Below are positions 1-9,231 of a DNA stretch of 64,000 nucleotides, one piece after another. The position numbers and the translations under genes were made by a program. The stretch comes from Colwellia sp. (lineage in GTDB: Bacteria > Pseudomonadota > Gammaproteobacteria > Enterobacterales > Alteromonadaceae), in contig JABSOY010000011.1 of the NCBI GenBank assembly GCA_013215385.1, positions 168,956-232,955 on the forward strand. The letters are read 5' to 3'. Each line of letters begins with the position of its first letter. Within the stretch, counting starts at the first letter, position 1. The notes beneath the pieces were generated by a model. The model did no database searches, was not told the DNA's origin, and saw only the letters and a program-made list of their open reading frames with translations.

Positions 1-68
1 CTCAATATAAATTTATATTCCCAGACAATACATACCGGCCTTGATAATCTTGGCTATTTAGTCATTTA

Positions 69-91
69 TATTCGTTATATAATAGCGAATA
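69..91. promoter_or_regulatory. Imperfect palindrome upstream of a small gene
   Basis: Arms TATTCG and CGAATA enclose an AT-rich 11-base centre that is itself partly symmetric. It lies about 85 bases before the first gene and could be a protein-binding site. No factor can be named. Confidence 0.3.
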
Positions 92-175
92 GAGCATGCG
101 GGTAATACTGATTTGCTTATACTGTAGAGTAACTGCCTTTTAACCTAAATAACCTAATAAGAGCTAAATAACGTA

Positions 176-499
176 ATGAAACCATATTCAAGTATTGCCG
201 AGTTAATTGAAACGTTTGAATCAGAAATAGCATCACTTACCGATAAAGTTACTATCTTAAAACAAGAGCCACAGAGCTTTAATGAACAAGTTATTTTTAA
301 ATATATTGATACGGCTAGCACCGGGAAAACGAAAGATTATGTCAGATCGTTAGGCGTAAAGTCTGAGCGAGGCTCATTATTTTCATCTGGTGATGTCAGT
401 AAATTAATAAAAGACGGGGCTGATGACATTTCGCCTAAACTACTTGCGATAGCGAGAAAAGTCGTCGGTATGAAAAATAAAAACGGTAAACATCGTTAA
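176..499 (+). CDS. Small hypothetical protein, 107 aa
   Basis: Not recognised. The protein is soluble, with no signal peptide or membrane segment. Residues 5-30 look helical and acidic (SIAELIETFESEIASL), and the C-terminal third is basic and ends in KNKNGKHR. The start is the first ATG of an open frame, but no strong Shine-Dalgarno sequence precedes it. It stands alone, 230 bases before the next operon, with a palindrome about 85 bases upstream. The even codon use supports a real gene, but function is unknown. Confidence 0.6.
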   Translation: MKPYSSIAELIETFESEIASLTDKVTILKQEPQSFNEQVIFKYIDTASTGKTKDYVRSLGVKSERGSLFSSGDVSKLIKDGADDISPKLLAIARKVVGMKNKNGKHR

Positions 500-729
500 T
501 AACAACTCAGTTTAGGTTTATACGTTTAGCCGCTTAACCAAATTCAAGTTCTATTTATCTAAGACTAAGAGAAGGTTAGGTTGCTAGGCTGTTTTGGTTA
601 GGCCATTTTATACAGATATTTTCCTTCCTTACCATTATTATAATATTTCAACGCATTAGCTTGCTAATAAACAAATTCATTCATATGCTTTTCTAATAGG
701 AATAATATAAAAAATAATAGGATATTTAA

Positions 730-1086
730 ATGAGTAAAGTCGTATTAATTGTGGATGACAGTATTGTTTCTCGAATGATGGTTAAAGAGATTATTAAATC
801 TCAAATACCTGAGGTAACCATTGTTGAAGCAGCGGGAGGAGATCAATGCCTAAGCCAGATAACAGCAGAAAGTGAAATTGACATTGCACTTTTTGATTAC
901 AATATGCCCGGTATGACAGGGTTAGAACTAATTGCTGCGTTAGAACAGGTTATTTCAATTCCTAAACGAGCTTTGTTAACTGCAAATATTCAAGATGAAA
1001 TCAAGCAACAGGCTATTCAAGCAGGAGTCACTTTTTTAAATAAACCAATTAACGAAGACGACATTAGCCTTTTTTTAAATAGTTAG
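730..1086 (+). CDS. CheY-like single-domain response regulator
   Basis: This is a stand-alone receiver domain of 118 aa. It shows the acidic pair D9-D10, the phospho-acceptor D56 in FDYNMPG, the switch threonine T84 and K105 followed by proline. No output domain follows, so it should signal by protein contact. It is the first gene of a tight operon: the CheC-like gene starts 8 bases after its stop, and the hybrid kinase follows that. The likely loop is kinase phosphorylates receiver and CheC removes the phosphate (inference from family roles and gene order). An AGGA sequence precedes the ATG. Confidence 0.9.
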   Translation: MSKVVLIVDDSIVSRMMVKEIIKSQIPEVTIVEAAGGDQCLSQITAESEIDIALFDYNMPGMTGLELIAALEQVISIPKRALLTANIQDEIKQQAIQAGVTFLNKPINEDDISLFLNS

Positions 1087-1094
1087 GACGTGAC

Positions 1095-1718
1095 ATGAAG
1101 GATAAATTATCTCCTCTAGAAATTGATGCCCTGACCGAAATATTTAATATAGGTATTGGTAGAGCGGCTAACGCCCTTAATAAGATGGTTTCCCAACCTG
1201 TCGATTTAACTATTCCTCAAATAGAAATTGTACCTAACAAAACGGCTAAGGCTAAACTAAACTTCGCTAGCGATATTGAAATAAGTGCAGTAACCCAGCG
1301 TTTTGATGGCGATTTTAAAGGGCAAGCATTATTAATGTTTAGCAAAGAAAGTGGCTTGCAATTAGTGAGTACTTTACTTGGTAATAAATTTCCTGCTGAG
1401 GCTTTGTCGGAACTAGAGCAAGATTCATTAGTTGAAATTGGTAATGTGATTCTCAATGCATGCTTTGGCACTGTCATTAACTTCCTTAAATCATCTATAA
1501 AAATTGAAATGCCAGAGTTTATTCAGGGAGATATTAATAAAGTCTATGTTTATAGCAGTGAAAATGATTGGTCTTTATACATAAAAGTTAAATTCACATT
1601 ACCACATGAGAACATTGAAGGTTTTATCTCTTTTATTATGGATATTACTTCGTTAGAAGTTTTTCAAGAGTCAGTTAGGAAATTTGTTTTTGGCATTTCT
1701 CATAAAAATGAAGGCTAA
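1095..1718 (+). CDS. CheC/CheX-family CheY-P phosphatase
   Basis: This 207 aa protein has both halves of the CheC fold, each carrying the E-x-x-N signature of active CheY-P phosphatases: E15/N18 in the first helix and E114/N117 in the second, each followed about 22 residues later by proline. The active sites therefore look intact. It lies between a CheY-like receiver and a hybrid histidine kinase, 8 bases from each, so its probable substrate is the upstream receiver. No other chemotaxis gene (cheA, cheW, cheR, MCP) is in the window, so this looks like a non-flagellar signalling unit rather than part of the chemotaxis core. Confidence 0.85.
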   Translation: MKDKLSPLEIDALTEIFNIGIGRAANALNKMVSQPVDLTIPQIEIVPNKTAKAKLNFASDIEISAVTQRFDGDFKGQALLMFSKESGLQLVSTLLGNKFPAEALSELEQDSLVEIGNVILNACFGTVINFLKSSIKIEMPEFIQGDINKVYVYSSENDWSLYIKVKFTLPHENIEGFISFIMDITSLEVFQESVRKFVFGISHKNEG

Positions 1719-1726
1719 CGCTTACA

Positions 1727-3772
1727 ATGGATAATATTCCAAAAGATATTCTATTTCATTCTCTGAATGATCTTTCTCTTGGTGTTATTCTTGTTGATCA
1801 AAAACAGCATATTGTTTTTTACAATCAATGGATAAAAGATCATTCTGCTCTATCCGATAATAAAGGGCTCGGTTGTAACATTGGCGATGTTTTAGAAGGA
1901 TTCAGAGATTCTCGCTTAAGTGATGCATGCACTGAAGCGCTAACTTTAGGCTTGCCCACTAAACTGTCCAATACTTTCAATCCTACACCATTAGCTTTAT
2001 TTAAAAAAAGGCATATTGGCGATAATAACTATCGTATACAACAACAAATATCTATTAAAAACATCAATACTTGCCAAGACGAAAGTTTGTGCGAAATTCT
2101 GATCCATGATGTTTCTAGCTCAGTAAAAAAAGAATTAATGCTAAAAAAATTAGCAGATGAAAATAAAAAACAACAGCTAAAAGCTGAATTAGCCAATCGA
2201 ACTAAGTCACGTTTTTTGGCTAATATGAGCCATGAAATTAGAACACCAATGAACGGTGTGTTAGGTATGTTGAATTTATTATCAACAACTAATCAAACTC
2301 AAGAACAGGTTCATTTTACTCGGCTGGCTGAATCAAGTGCAGATACATTACTTCATATTCTTAATGATATTTTAGACTTTTCAAAAATAGAAGCCGGCAA
2401 ACTAGTCGTTGAATTAATTGATTATGACTTGCTCAGTAATTTAAGTGATTTGGTGCAATCATTATCAATGAAAAGCAAAGAAAAACAATTAGAGATTATT
2501 CTTGATGTTACAGGTATTGAGCATCAAATGGTCATCGGAGACCCTGGTAGATTAAGACAAATTATTACTAACTTAGTTGGCAATGCTGTGAAGTTTACCC
2601 AAGAGGGCGAGATAATTGTTAAAGCACAGACCATATTAGATGACAGTGGCAATATAACCTTAACAGTCAGCATTATAGATACCGGTATAGGTATACCTGC
2701 TGATAAGTGCTCAACACTTTTTGACGCTTTTACTCAGGTAGATGTATCGACAACACGAGAATACGGCGGCACAGGATTAGGCTTGTCTATTGTTAAACAA
2801 TTATGTGAATTAATGGAAGGGAGCATTTCGGTTAGCAGTGTTTTTGGTCAAGGAAGTAGATTCAGCTTTAATATTCAATTAAAACCAAGTACAGAAAAAC
2901 CGTTAAGTCAGCCTAATATTAGCTTAAAGGGTATAAAAGTATTGATTGTTGATGATAACCATACCAATCTTGAAGTGCTCAGCAAACAACTTTGTATATT
3001 TGGCTTAGAAGTGGTTCAAGCAGAGAGTGGCAATGAGGCATTAATTTTACTAGACCAATATGATAGTCATTACTTTTCTATGGTCATTATTGATATGCAA
3101 ATGCCTAAAATGTCCGGCGATACATTATGTGCTGAAATTAGAAAAATCAAATCATTTGATAGTCTTAAATTAATTATGCTTACCTCAATGGGACAGCGTG
3201 GCGATGCTCAGCATTTTTCAAAATTAGGTTTTTCAGCTTACCTACTAAAACCTGTGGTGATTAAGGATTTGCTTAATACAATGGAAGTTATTATTGATAA
3301 CGACCAGGTATTGAAAAGTACGGTTCCTTTGGTAACTCGTCACTATATTGCAAGCTTACAAGAAGTAATAAAGACACCGGTTGCTAAAATATTATTGGTT
3401 GAAGATAATCGAATTAACCAACAAGTTGCTTTAGGTATATTAAATAAATTTGGTCATTCTGTTGATATCGCTGTAAACGGTATAAATGCGATAGAACTTT
3501 TAGATAAACAAAGTGTAGATGATCCCTATCAACTTATTTTAATGGATTGTCAAATGCCAGAAATGGACGGTTATGCAGCTACTGAACATATTAGAAAAAA
3601 TATGAATAGCTCAGTTGTTTCAACGATTCCTATTATTGCTATGACAGCCAATACGATGAAAGGTGATAAAGAAAGATGTTTGGCATCGGGCATGAATGAC
3701 TATCTTGCTAAACCTATAAATTCTAAGTTACTTCAAGAGAAAATTAATCATTGGTTAAGTACGAGTAATTAA
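1727..3772 (+). CDS. Hybrid sensor histidine kinase with two receivers
   Basis: This 681 aa cytoplasmic protein has no membrane segment. In order it has a PAS-like N-terminal sensor (about 10-130), a short coiled coil (135-160), HisKA with phospho-acceptor H169 in NMSHEIRTPMNG, HATPase with N box TNLVGNAVKF (281-290), DTGIGIP and GGTGLGLS, then two receivers with acceptor D456 (IIDMQMPKMSG) and D607 (LMDCQMPEMDG). There is no C-terminal Hpt domain, so an outside phosphotransfer partner or direct output is needed. It closes the CheY-CheC-kinase operon. Confidence 0.93.
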   Translation: MDNIPKDILFHSLNDLSLGVILVDQKQHIVFYNQWIKDHSALSDNKGLGCNIGDVLEGFRDSRLSDACTEALTLGLPTKLSNTFNPTPLALFKKRHIGDNNYRIQQQISIKNINTCQDESLCEILIHDVSSSVKKELMLKKLADENKKQQLKAELANRTKSRFLANMSHEIRTPMNGVLGMLNLLSTTNQTQEQVHFTRLAESSADTLLHILNDILDFSKIEAGKLVVELIDYDLLSNLSDLVQSLSMKSKEKQLEIILDVTGIEHQMVIGDPGRLRQIITNLVGNAVKFTQEGEIIVKAQTILDDSGNITLTVSIIDTGIGIPADKCSTLFDAFTQVDVSTTREYGGTGLGLSIVKQLCELMEGSISVSSVFGQGSRFSFNIQLKPSTEKPLSQPNISLKGIKVLIVDDNHTNLEVLSKQLCIFGLEVVQAESGNEALILLDQYDSHYFSMVIIDMQMPKMSGDTLCAEIRKIKSFDSLKLIMLTSMGQRGDAQHFSKLGFSAYLLKPVVIKDLLNTMEVIIDNDQVLKSTVPLVTRHYIASLQEVIKTPVAKILLVEDNRINQQVALGILNKFGHSVDIAVNGINAIELLDKQSVDDPYQLILMDCQMPEMDGYAATEHIRKNMNSSVVSTIPIIAMTANTMKGDKERCLASGMNDYLAKPINSKLLQEKINHWLSTSN

Positions 3773-4158
3773 TACTGCTAAGACCCACGAAAGTTAAGTT
3801 ATACCTGCATTATCAAGTGCTACAATTTTTTCTTTTAAATGCAATACCCATTCAGCATAAACAAGTCTTTAATGGTTAATAAACAAAGAATGCTGATTAG
3901 TTCTAGTTTATGTATTGTTACCATACTTTATTCAAAAAAAAGCCATCTTATTGGGCCGTAAAATGTTCAGTAATAAAACTATTTCTAAAATTAAGTTGTC
4001 ACTTTTGTAATAAAAAATAAAATTCAGAGACTATTACTTTGAAAGGATAAATCGAACACTTAACTGTTGGCTGGGTTCCGCTTAGTTCTTCATTACAGCC
4101 AAATAATCCTTAACCTATGGTTTCGGTCTTCTGAGCAATCAAATATAGGTAATCAATT
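3773..4158. other. Intergenic region with decayed attC-like repeat
   Basis: This stretch of 386 bases has no convincing gene. The left two thirds is plain AT-rich sequence; the right third holds the attC-like hairpin listed separately. Confidence 0.5.
4045..4130 (+). repeat. Degenerate attC-like repeat
   Basis: The segment CTTAACTGTTGGCTG pairs imperfectly with CAGCCAAATAATCCTTA. The loop side carries GGGTTCCGCTTAG, close to the GGTTCCGCTTCG core of the clear attC sites near 47.7-49.1 kb. The 3' simple site (GTTRRRY) is degraded to TTTCGGTC. A gene on the same strand follows 29 bases later. Confidence 0.4.
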
Positions 4159-4464
4159 ATGAAAAAAGTTTATACCAACGAAATTAGCTTACTTGTTAGC
4201 AATATGAAAAATATTATTGAGGCTCAGGAAATAGACGTATTTATCAAGAATGAATATGCACAAGGGGCTGTGGGAGAAATATCGGCTTTTGATACTTGGC
4301 CTGAGATTTGGGTTGTTAATGATAACGACTTTGATCATGTTATGGAAATCGTTAATTCTTCACAAAAAAATGACAATACACTTGATTGGATCTGTAAGAG
4401 TTGTGCTGAAGAGAATGATGCTTCTTTTGAAGTCTGTTGGAAATGCCAGAGTGAAAATACATAA
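4159..4464 (+). CDS. DUF2007-like protein with C-terminal zinc ribbon
   Basis: This 101 aa protein has an N-terminal alpha/beta domain of the DUF2007 (putative signal-transducing) type: start KKVYTNEISLLVSNMKNI, then the acidic DFDHVMEIV stretch. Residues about 77-96 form a small zinc knuckle with two Cys pairs (CKSCAEEN and CWKC), of the RanBP2 style common at the end of this family. It probably binds zinc; its partner is unknown. It sits between two attC-like repeats on the plus strand, so it may be an old integron cassette. Confidence 0.7.
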   Translation: MKKVYTNEISLLVSNMKNIIEAQEIDVFIKNEYAQGAVGEISAFDTWPEIWVVNDNDFDHVMEIVNSSQKNDNTLDWICKSCAEENDASFEVCWKCQSENT

Positions 4465-4553
4465 CAAGCTATTAAATGTGTGCGGGATATGAAGGGATAA
4501 AGGATTTTTATGCCACATAGCAGGAATTAAATAACGTCAGGTTGGCGTATAGC
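4461..4553 (+). repeat. Degenerate attC-like repeat
   Basis: The repeat begins with ATAACAAGC, the same 5' end as the clear attC site at 47.7 kb, overlapping the stop codon of the preceding gene. AAATGTGTGC pairs imperfectly with TGCCACATAG. The 3' end GGCGTATAGCC resembles a worn GGGCGTTATAC. Confidence 0.4.
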
Positions 4554-4666
4554 CCTTTATTCAATACAGACACAAACAGCTGGCTGTGTTCGTTATTCGC
4601 AAAGTATTGTTAGCTATTTTAGCTGATGATATTATCGTTACACGTTTCATAATATGGAGTTTTCAA

Positions 4667-4966
4667 ATGAGAAAAGAATTCGAATTTAATGTTAAAGGTC
4701 ATAAAGTTAAAATTACTAATTCGTGGCTTCATGGAGCCAAACTCTATGTCGATGGTGACCTTCGTGATTTTGATAAAAGCTTAACGGCAAATGGAAAAAT
4801 TGCACTTTTATCAGCAAATTTAGGTGAATTTGGTATTTTAGAGATTTTCCCTTCATCTTTTTTTACAGTAGAAATGGATGCTTATTTAATTTGTAAAAAC
4901 TCAAAACAATATGTTTTTAGTTCCCATAAACGCTTGAGTTTAGCAGAACAAAGAACAGCACAATAA
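4667..4966 (+). CDS. Hypothetical protein, 99 aa, beta-rich
   Basis: The frame is open from 4586, but the ATG at 4667 is preceded by a good GGAG and begins a normal protein (MRKEFEFNVKGHKVKIT), so the upstream part, which overlaps a possible attC remnant, is left out. The protein alternates short hydrophobic strands (KLYVDGDL, GILEIFPSSFFTVEMDAYLIC) and has no signal peptide. Family not recognised. Another small plus-strand gene after attC-like sequence, which fits a cassette origin. Confidence 0.6.
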   Translation: MRKEFEFNVKGHKVKITNSWLHGAKLYVDGDLRDFDKSLTANGKIALLSANLGEFGILEIFPSSFFTVEMDAYLICKNSKQYVFSSHKRLSLAEQRTAQ

Positions 4967-5180
4967 GCGTATGCTGGCGACCAAAGAGGAAAATAGTCGT
5001 TGGCCATACATCTTGATTCTAGCCAGATTTTAATACTAATTTGCAATAATACTGATCGACAAATTTTATATTATTTCAATATTTTTGATATCCAAAATGA
5101 TTAATGAGCCAATGATTATCAAGCTAAATTGTTATTATTGACTTGGCGGATATTAACGGTAGGTCTTAATTAGAGTTTAG

Positions 5181-6065
5181 CTAGCAGAGCAGCTCTTCCA
5201 TGTAAGTTGTTAAAAAAGTCATTAAAACTCTTATTCTACGGTTATGTTGAACGTCAGCATGGCATACCAACCAAAACTCTAAATTAGGTAAGGTAATATC
5301 CGTCATTATTTCATTTAATTCATCCCACTGCTTTATGAGATGCTTATGAGTAATTGTAATGCCAGCCCCTTTTCTTGCTAGTTCTATTTGTAGAGGCAAG
5401 AAGTCTGTTTTTAAATAAAAGTCCTTTTGTGAAACGGGAAAACCCAGTTGTTTTATCGCTTTTATAAATTGAGAGTCTTTGTCGTACCCTATTAAAGTAT
5501 GTTGATCAATTTCTTGTAAACTCTTTGGTTGCCCATGTCTTTGTAAATAATCAGTACTGGCAACAAAATTAAGTTCAATGTTCGGTAATCGTTTAGCAAT
5601 TAACTCTGGTTGAGTGGGTCTAAACATTCTCAAAGCAATGTCAGCATCTCTTTTATGCAAACTTGTTGATTGATTCGATATATCTATTTCAACTTGAATT
5701 TCGGGGTAGCGTTGATTAAATTTAGTTATTGCCTCTGGTAAGTAATAAAGCCCAATAACCTCGTTAGCGCTGATTCTGACATTGCCCGCTAATGATAATG
5801 TCGAGCCAGAAGCAGTTCGCAAGAAGTGTTCTGACGCTAGTTGCATCTTGTCGCTACTTTCTATTAATTTAGCCCCTAAATCGGTGATCTTTAGTCCCTG
5901 AGTACTGCGTTCAAAAAGGCTTATTTGCAATTTTTTTTCTAATAAGGCTATTTGACGACTTAATGTCGGTTGCGAAGTATTTAGTGCTTTAGCTGCTTTT
6001 GATAAGCTGCCTAACTTTGCGACGGCAGAAAAAATTTGGATAAGATCCCAAGACAAATTATTCAT
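5181..6065 (-). CDS. LysR-family transcriptional regulator
   Basis: This 294 aa protein has the full LysR architecture: a winged helix-turn-helix at residues 1-65 (WDLIQIFSAVAKLGSLSKAA, then TSQPTLSRQIALLEKKL) and a periplasmic-binding-like effector domain at about 90-290. It is transcribed away from the membrane-protein gene at 6279, and a perfect palindrome lies between them, so it probably regulates itself and that gene. The start codon ATG has a weak GAGTGA upstream. The inducer cannot be told from sequence. Confidence 0.92.
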   Translation of the reverse strand: MNNLSWDLIQIFSAVAKLGSLSKAAKALNTSQPTLSRQIALLEKKLQISLFERSTQGLKITDLGAKLIESSDKMQLASEHFLRTASGSTLSLAGNVRISANEVIGLYYLPEAITKFNQRYPEIQVEIDISNQSTSLHKRDADIALRMFRPTQPELIAKRLPNIELNFVASTDYLQRHGQPKSLQEIDQHTLIGYDKDSQFIKAIKQLGFPVSQKDFYLKTDFLPLQIELARKGAGITITHKHLIKQWDELNEIMTDITLPNLEFWLVCHADVQHNRRIRVLMTFLTTYMEELLC

Positions 6066-6107
6066 TTATTTCACTCTATAATCTAGACGTAATAATAAAC
6101 TAGCATA

Positions 6108-6129
6108 CGCTATTCATATTTGAATAGCG
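6108..6129. promoter_or_regulatory. Perfect 9-bp-arm palindrome, probable LysR operator
   Basis: CGCTATTCA and TGAATAGCG are perfect inverted repeats around a 4-base TATT centre. The site lies 43 bases upstream of the LysR start, between the two divergent genes, where LysR proteins usually bind. Confidence 0.6.
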
Positions 6130-6278
6130 ACAGGTGCCTTTTGGCTATTCGTTCTTAATTTACGTTAAGTATACTGGGTTCATCATCTACTAAGAACCAA
6201 TGCCACAACGTTGCTATTGATACGTATTAATGAGGTTGATTGGTTCATAAAAGCTAACCATTGCAGGAAGGTATTATT

Positions 6279-6971
6279 ATGTTTATAGGTCACTATGCGT
6301 TAAGTTTTGCACTTAAAACCACTCAGAAAAAAGCATCTTTAGGTCTATTATTTATTGGGGTTCAGTTCGTCGATCTCTTGTTTTTCTCGTTAACCCTACT
6401 TGGCATAGAAAGTTTTAGTCTCATTGAGAACTATACCGAATCTACACATTTTCAGTTGGAATATATGCCATATAGCCATAGTTTGCTTGCCGTTTTATTC
6501 TGGTCTGTAGCTATTTATTTTCTTTTAAAATTATTGATGAAAAAAGAAAAACAACAGAGTGAAAAAATTACCGTAACTATGGCGGTCGCTATAGCTGTTA
6601 TTTCTCACTGGTGCTTGGATTTAGTGGTACATACGCCAGACTTACCATTATTTATAGATAACACACATCTTTATGGTTTAGGTTTATGGAATAATGCGTT
6701 GCTGACTTATATATTGGAGGCAATACTGCTCGTAGGCGGTTTGTGTATGTATTTAAAGTCAACTTATAAGTCTGGTATCAATGATACGGTTGTTTCTAAA
6801 TATGGTATGACACTGTTCGTTGTCTTGTTATTGGGGATTAACGTTATTAATATTTTTGGTCCACTGCCCCCTGAAGATACTACCTTTAGCACAGCTATAT
6901 CAGCTCTTATCGCTTATTTGGTTTTTGCAATGATTGCGTTTTGGTTAGATAAAAAGCGGGTTAGTGCATAG
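6279..6971 (+). CDS. Inner-membrane metal-dependent hydrolase-like protein
   Basis: This 230 aa multi-pass membrane protein has about six hydrophobic segments. Conserved-looking polar residues resemble the YdjM/DUF457 family of membrane metal-dependent hydrolases: GHYALSFAL at the N terminus, an Asp in QFVDLLFF, YSHSLL and HWCLDLVVH. The ATG at 6279 is chosen because AGGAAGG lies 8 bases before it; an in-frame TTG at 6261 would put that Shine-Dalgarno inside the gene. It is divergent from the LysR gene and probably under its control. The substrate is unknown. Confidence 0.65.
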   Translation: MFIGHYALSFALKTTQKKASLGLLFIGVQFVDLLFFSLTLLGIESFSLIENYTESTHFQLEYMPYSHSLLAVLFWSVAIYFLLKLLMKKEKQQSEKITVTMAVAIAVISHWCLDLVVHTPDLPLFIDNTHLYGLGLWNNALLTYILEAILLVGGLCMYLKSTYKSGINDTVVSKYGMTLFVVLLLGINVINIFGPLPPEDTTFSTAISALIAYLVFAMIAFWLDKKRVSA

Positions 6972-7284
6972 GGGAGGTATTACTCGCTATAAGTTAGCCG
7001 AATTATTGTTTATAGGTTTCCCTTTAGCGATCCCTTAAAAATCATAGGAAGTGAAGTTCAACTTTAATGGATTGGGATTATTATCAGAAATTTCTCATGG
7101 TAATGAGTTAAAGGTTAGAATACTTTTCTGTGGTTAATCGCTAGTGATGACAGCGGTACGCTTGCTAGCTTTTTGCTATGAAATCAATCAATATAACTAT
7201 CAATTATGTGAGTTTTGTTGACGTAATTATTTGAAAGTATTAAGGTCTATTCGAGTTGTACGTATAAAATAAAAGGAATTATAA
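6972..7284. other. Intergenic region
   Basis: No gene is seen. TTGACG at 7218-7223, 17 bases before TAAGGT, is a possible but weak promoter for the next gene. Confidence 0.35.
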
Positions 7285-7980
7285 GTGGCACAGGTACAGT
7301 CAGTATTTCAATATATGGTTATATTATTTTGTTTAATTACAATGCTATCGTGTTCTACAACTACAGTGCATGTGAACAAAACTTACCTTAATGAAGCCGA
7401 ATCAAAAAAAATTAAAAGTAAATTAGAAGAAAAAGGGTTTAATGTTGAATTTAATGAGCATTTATATCCAACTGATATACTTTCAACAACCATTTTATAT
7501 TCTCCATTCTTAACAGAAATATCCGCTGTAGATGACGTGGAAGATACACTTTCAGGCCTTGGCTACGATATAAAAAATATAAGTTCATTAGTCGTTTCTA
7601 ATCACTGGTATACAAAAAACACCATGGGTTTATATATTGTACCTAATGAGGTTGTACCAAATGATGGCAAGAATATTAAAGATATTGCCAATCAATATAA
7701 GTCATTAAACTGCGATACATATATTGAGTTAAATTTGAAAAAGAATGGTGAATTCCTGTATAGCAAAAAAGGTGAAATATCTGTATCAGGAAAATGGTCG
7801 TTAACAAAATACCCGTATATTTTATTAGAGAAATTAGAACCTTACCTTAACGTTTATTTTGAAATTAAAAAAAGTAAAAAAATTGATCAAGTCAGCCATA
7901 TCGATATTACAGAACTGCACCCTCTTAATAGTGCAAATGTTATTTCACCCTGCACATTAACGTATGGTGTTAGGTTATAG
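7285..7980 (+). CDS. Putative lipoprotein, 231 aa
   Basis: A hydrophobic leader ends in a lipobox (ITMLSC, Cys at residue 23), so the protein should be lipidated and held at a membrane. The GTG start at 7285 has AAAGGAATT upstream; an in-frame ATG at 7315 would still leave a workable signal peptide. The mature part is charged (KKIKSKLEEKG) with no recognised domain. It stands alone, with gaps of about 300 bases before and 170 bases after. Confidence 0.65.
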   Translation: MAQVQSVFQYMVILFCLITMLSCSTTTVHVNKTYLNEAESKKIKSKLEEKGFNVEFNEHLYPTDILSTTILYSPFLTEISAVDDVEDTLSGLGYDIKNISSLVVSNHWYTKNTMGLYIVPNEVVPNDGKNIKDIANQYKSLNCDTYIELNLKKNGEFLYSKKGEISVSGKWSLTKYPYILLEKLEPYLNVYFEIKKSKKIDQVSHIDITELHPLNSANVISPCTLTYGVRL

Positions 7981-8150
7981 GATAAATTATCTGTCGCCGC
8001 TTGCCCCTTAAATTGTTCTTGGTTGTCATCTTAATCGGGCAAACAATTTTTGGATATTCAGTGAATAATCATTTACTTAACGGACTAGATATCATGGTAG
8101 GTTTTGTAAATACGTTAAACTAGCTTGTTAATTTAACGGTAATAATGACT

Positions 8151-8930
8151 TTAATTACTAATGTAAGTCGAAATTATTTTGGCTACAGAGCCATCATTAA
8201 TCCGTTCTGCTAAGGCTTGTTCAAATTGATTAAATAAGTGGAGACAAGATGAGTTCTTCGAAAATGAAATACGCACAGAGTAATAATTAACAGGCGTGTT
8301 TTGCATAACAACATTTTCATTTTCTTTTTGTATTAAATTGGGCTGAGCAGAGTATTGTGCTAATAACACATAATCTACACGCTCTTTATTTAACATTTTA
8401 AATATTTGCTGGTGAGTATTCACTTCTATTAAATCAATATCCTGGCTGTATTTTTTAAATGTTTCTCCTAAGGCCATACCTCTGGGCATAGCGCCACGTT
8501 GTTTTTTGAGATCGTCCCATTTTTTGAAGACAAATGGCTTTGTTTTTAACGTAAAAATATTTAAACTTTCACGTGCTATTTCTGTAGACATAACTAATTT
8601 TTCAGCTCGGTCTTCAGTCCAATAGTTAGCCACTAAAATATCAATACTTCCTTGATTTACTTCTTCCATAGCTCTAATCCAAGGTAAACCAAATCTATAT
8701 TTTATCGGTATGTTGAGATCTGCAAAAATTAGCTCGACAACATCAAAACCAATACCTTGATGAATATTTTGATCGTCTACGTATGAATAGGGGTACCAGT
8801 TGTTCGCACCAGTCACAACGGGTATTTGGCAATCGGGGGATGCAGTTTGAGCAGACGATATTTTGGAAAATAAAATAGCAACAATTGTTATTATAAAAAC
8901 TGTTTTTTTAAATGATGAGTAATTAAGCAA
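8151..8930 (-). CDS. Periplasmic solute-binding protein (SBP_bac_3)
   Basis: This 259 aa protein has a Sec signal peptide ending near SSAQ and the family-3 solute-binding fold: first-lobe strand WYPYSYVD with GIGFDVVELIF, then VNQGSIDILVANYWTEDRAEKLVMS, the usual amino-acid-binding site region. No ABC permease or ATPase gene is near, so it may be an orphan sensor-type protein rather than a transport subunit, as is common in Alteromonadales. The start is TTG with only a weak CGGA upstream, so the exact N terminus is uncertain. A second member of the family lies at 23.4-24.2 kb. Confidence 0.85.
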   Translation of the reverse strand: MLNYSSFKKTVFIITIVAILFSKISSAQTASPDCQIPVVTGANNWYPYSYVDDQNIHQGIGFDVVELIFADLNIPIKYRFGLPWIRAMEEVNQGSIDILVANYWTEDRAEKLVMSTEIARESLNIFTLKTKPFVFKKWDDLKKQRGAMPRGMALGETFKKYSQDIDLIEVNTHQQIFKMLNKERVDYVLLAQYSAQPNLIQKENENVVMQNTPVNYYSVRISFSKNSSCLHLFNQFEQALAERINDGSVAKIISTYISN

Positions 8931-9231
8931 GATAATTATCCGCAGTTTTGATTTGTTAAAGATGATGATTGAAAGTTAATGTAGCAAAAATTAATGACTA
9001 ATTATTCAGTATAACGATTATATATAAAACAACAATAGAATAACTTCTCAAAAAGATTTTAGTGAACGGCTTAGATAAGGGTAATAATATAAATATGGTT
9101 GATTGTTATATAGTCATAAGTTGTAACAATTTTAACGGTTTACTTCTTTATTATTTAGGTTTCAAATAGAGCATCCATACCATTGGAATTTTACAATGGA
9201 ACTCACCACTTACTTAGAGAAAATAAATAGT

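Noticed and set aside
4586..4666. Upstream extension of the 99-residue gene
   Set aside because: It overlaps attC-like sequence and lacks a ribosome binding site, while ATG 4667 has GGAG.
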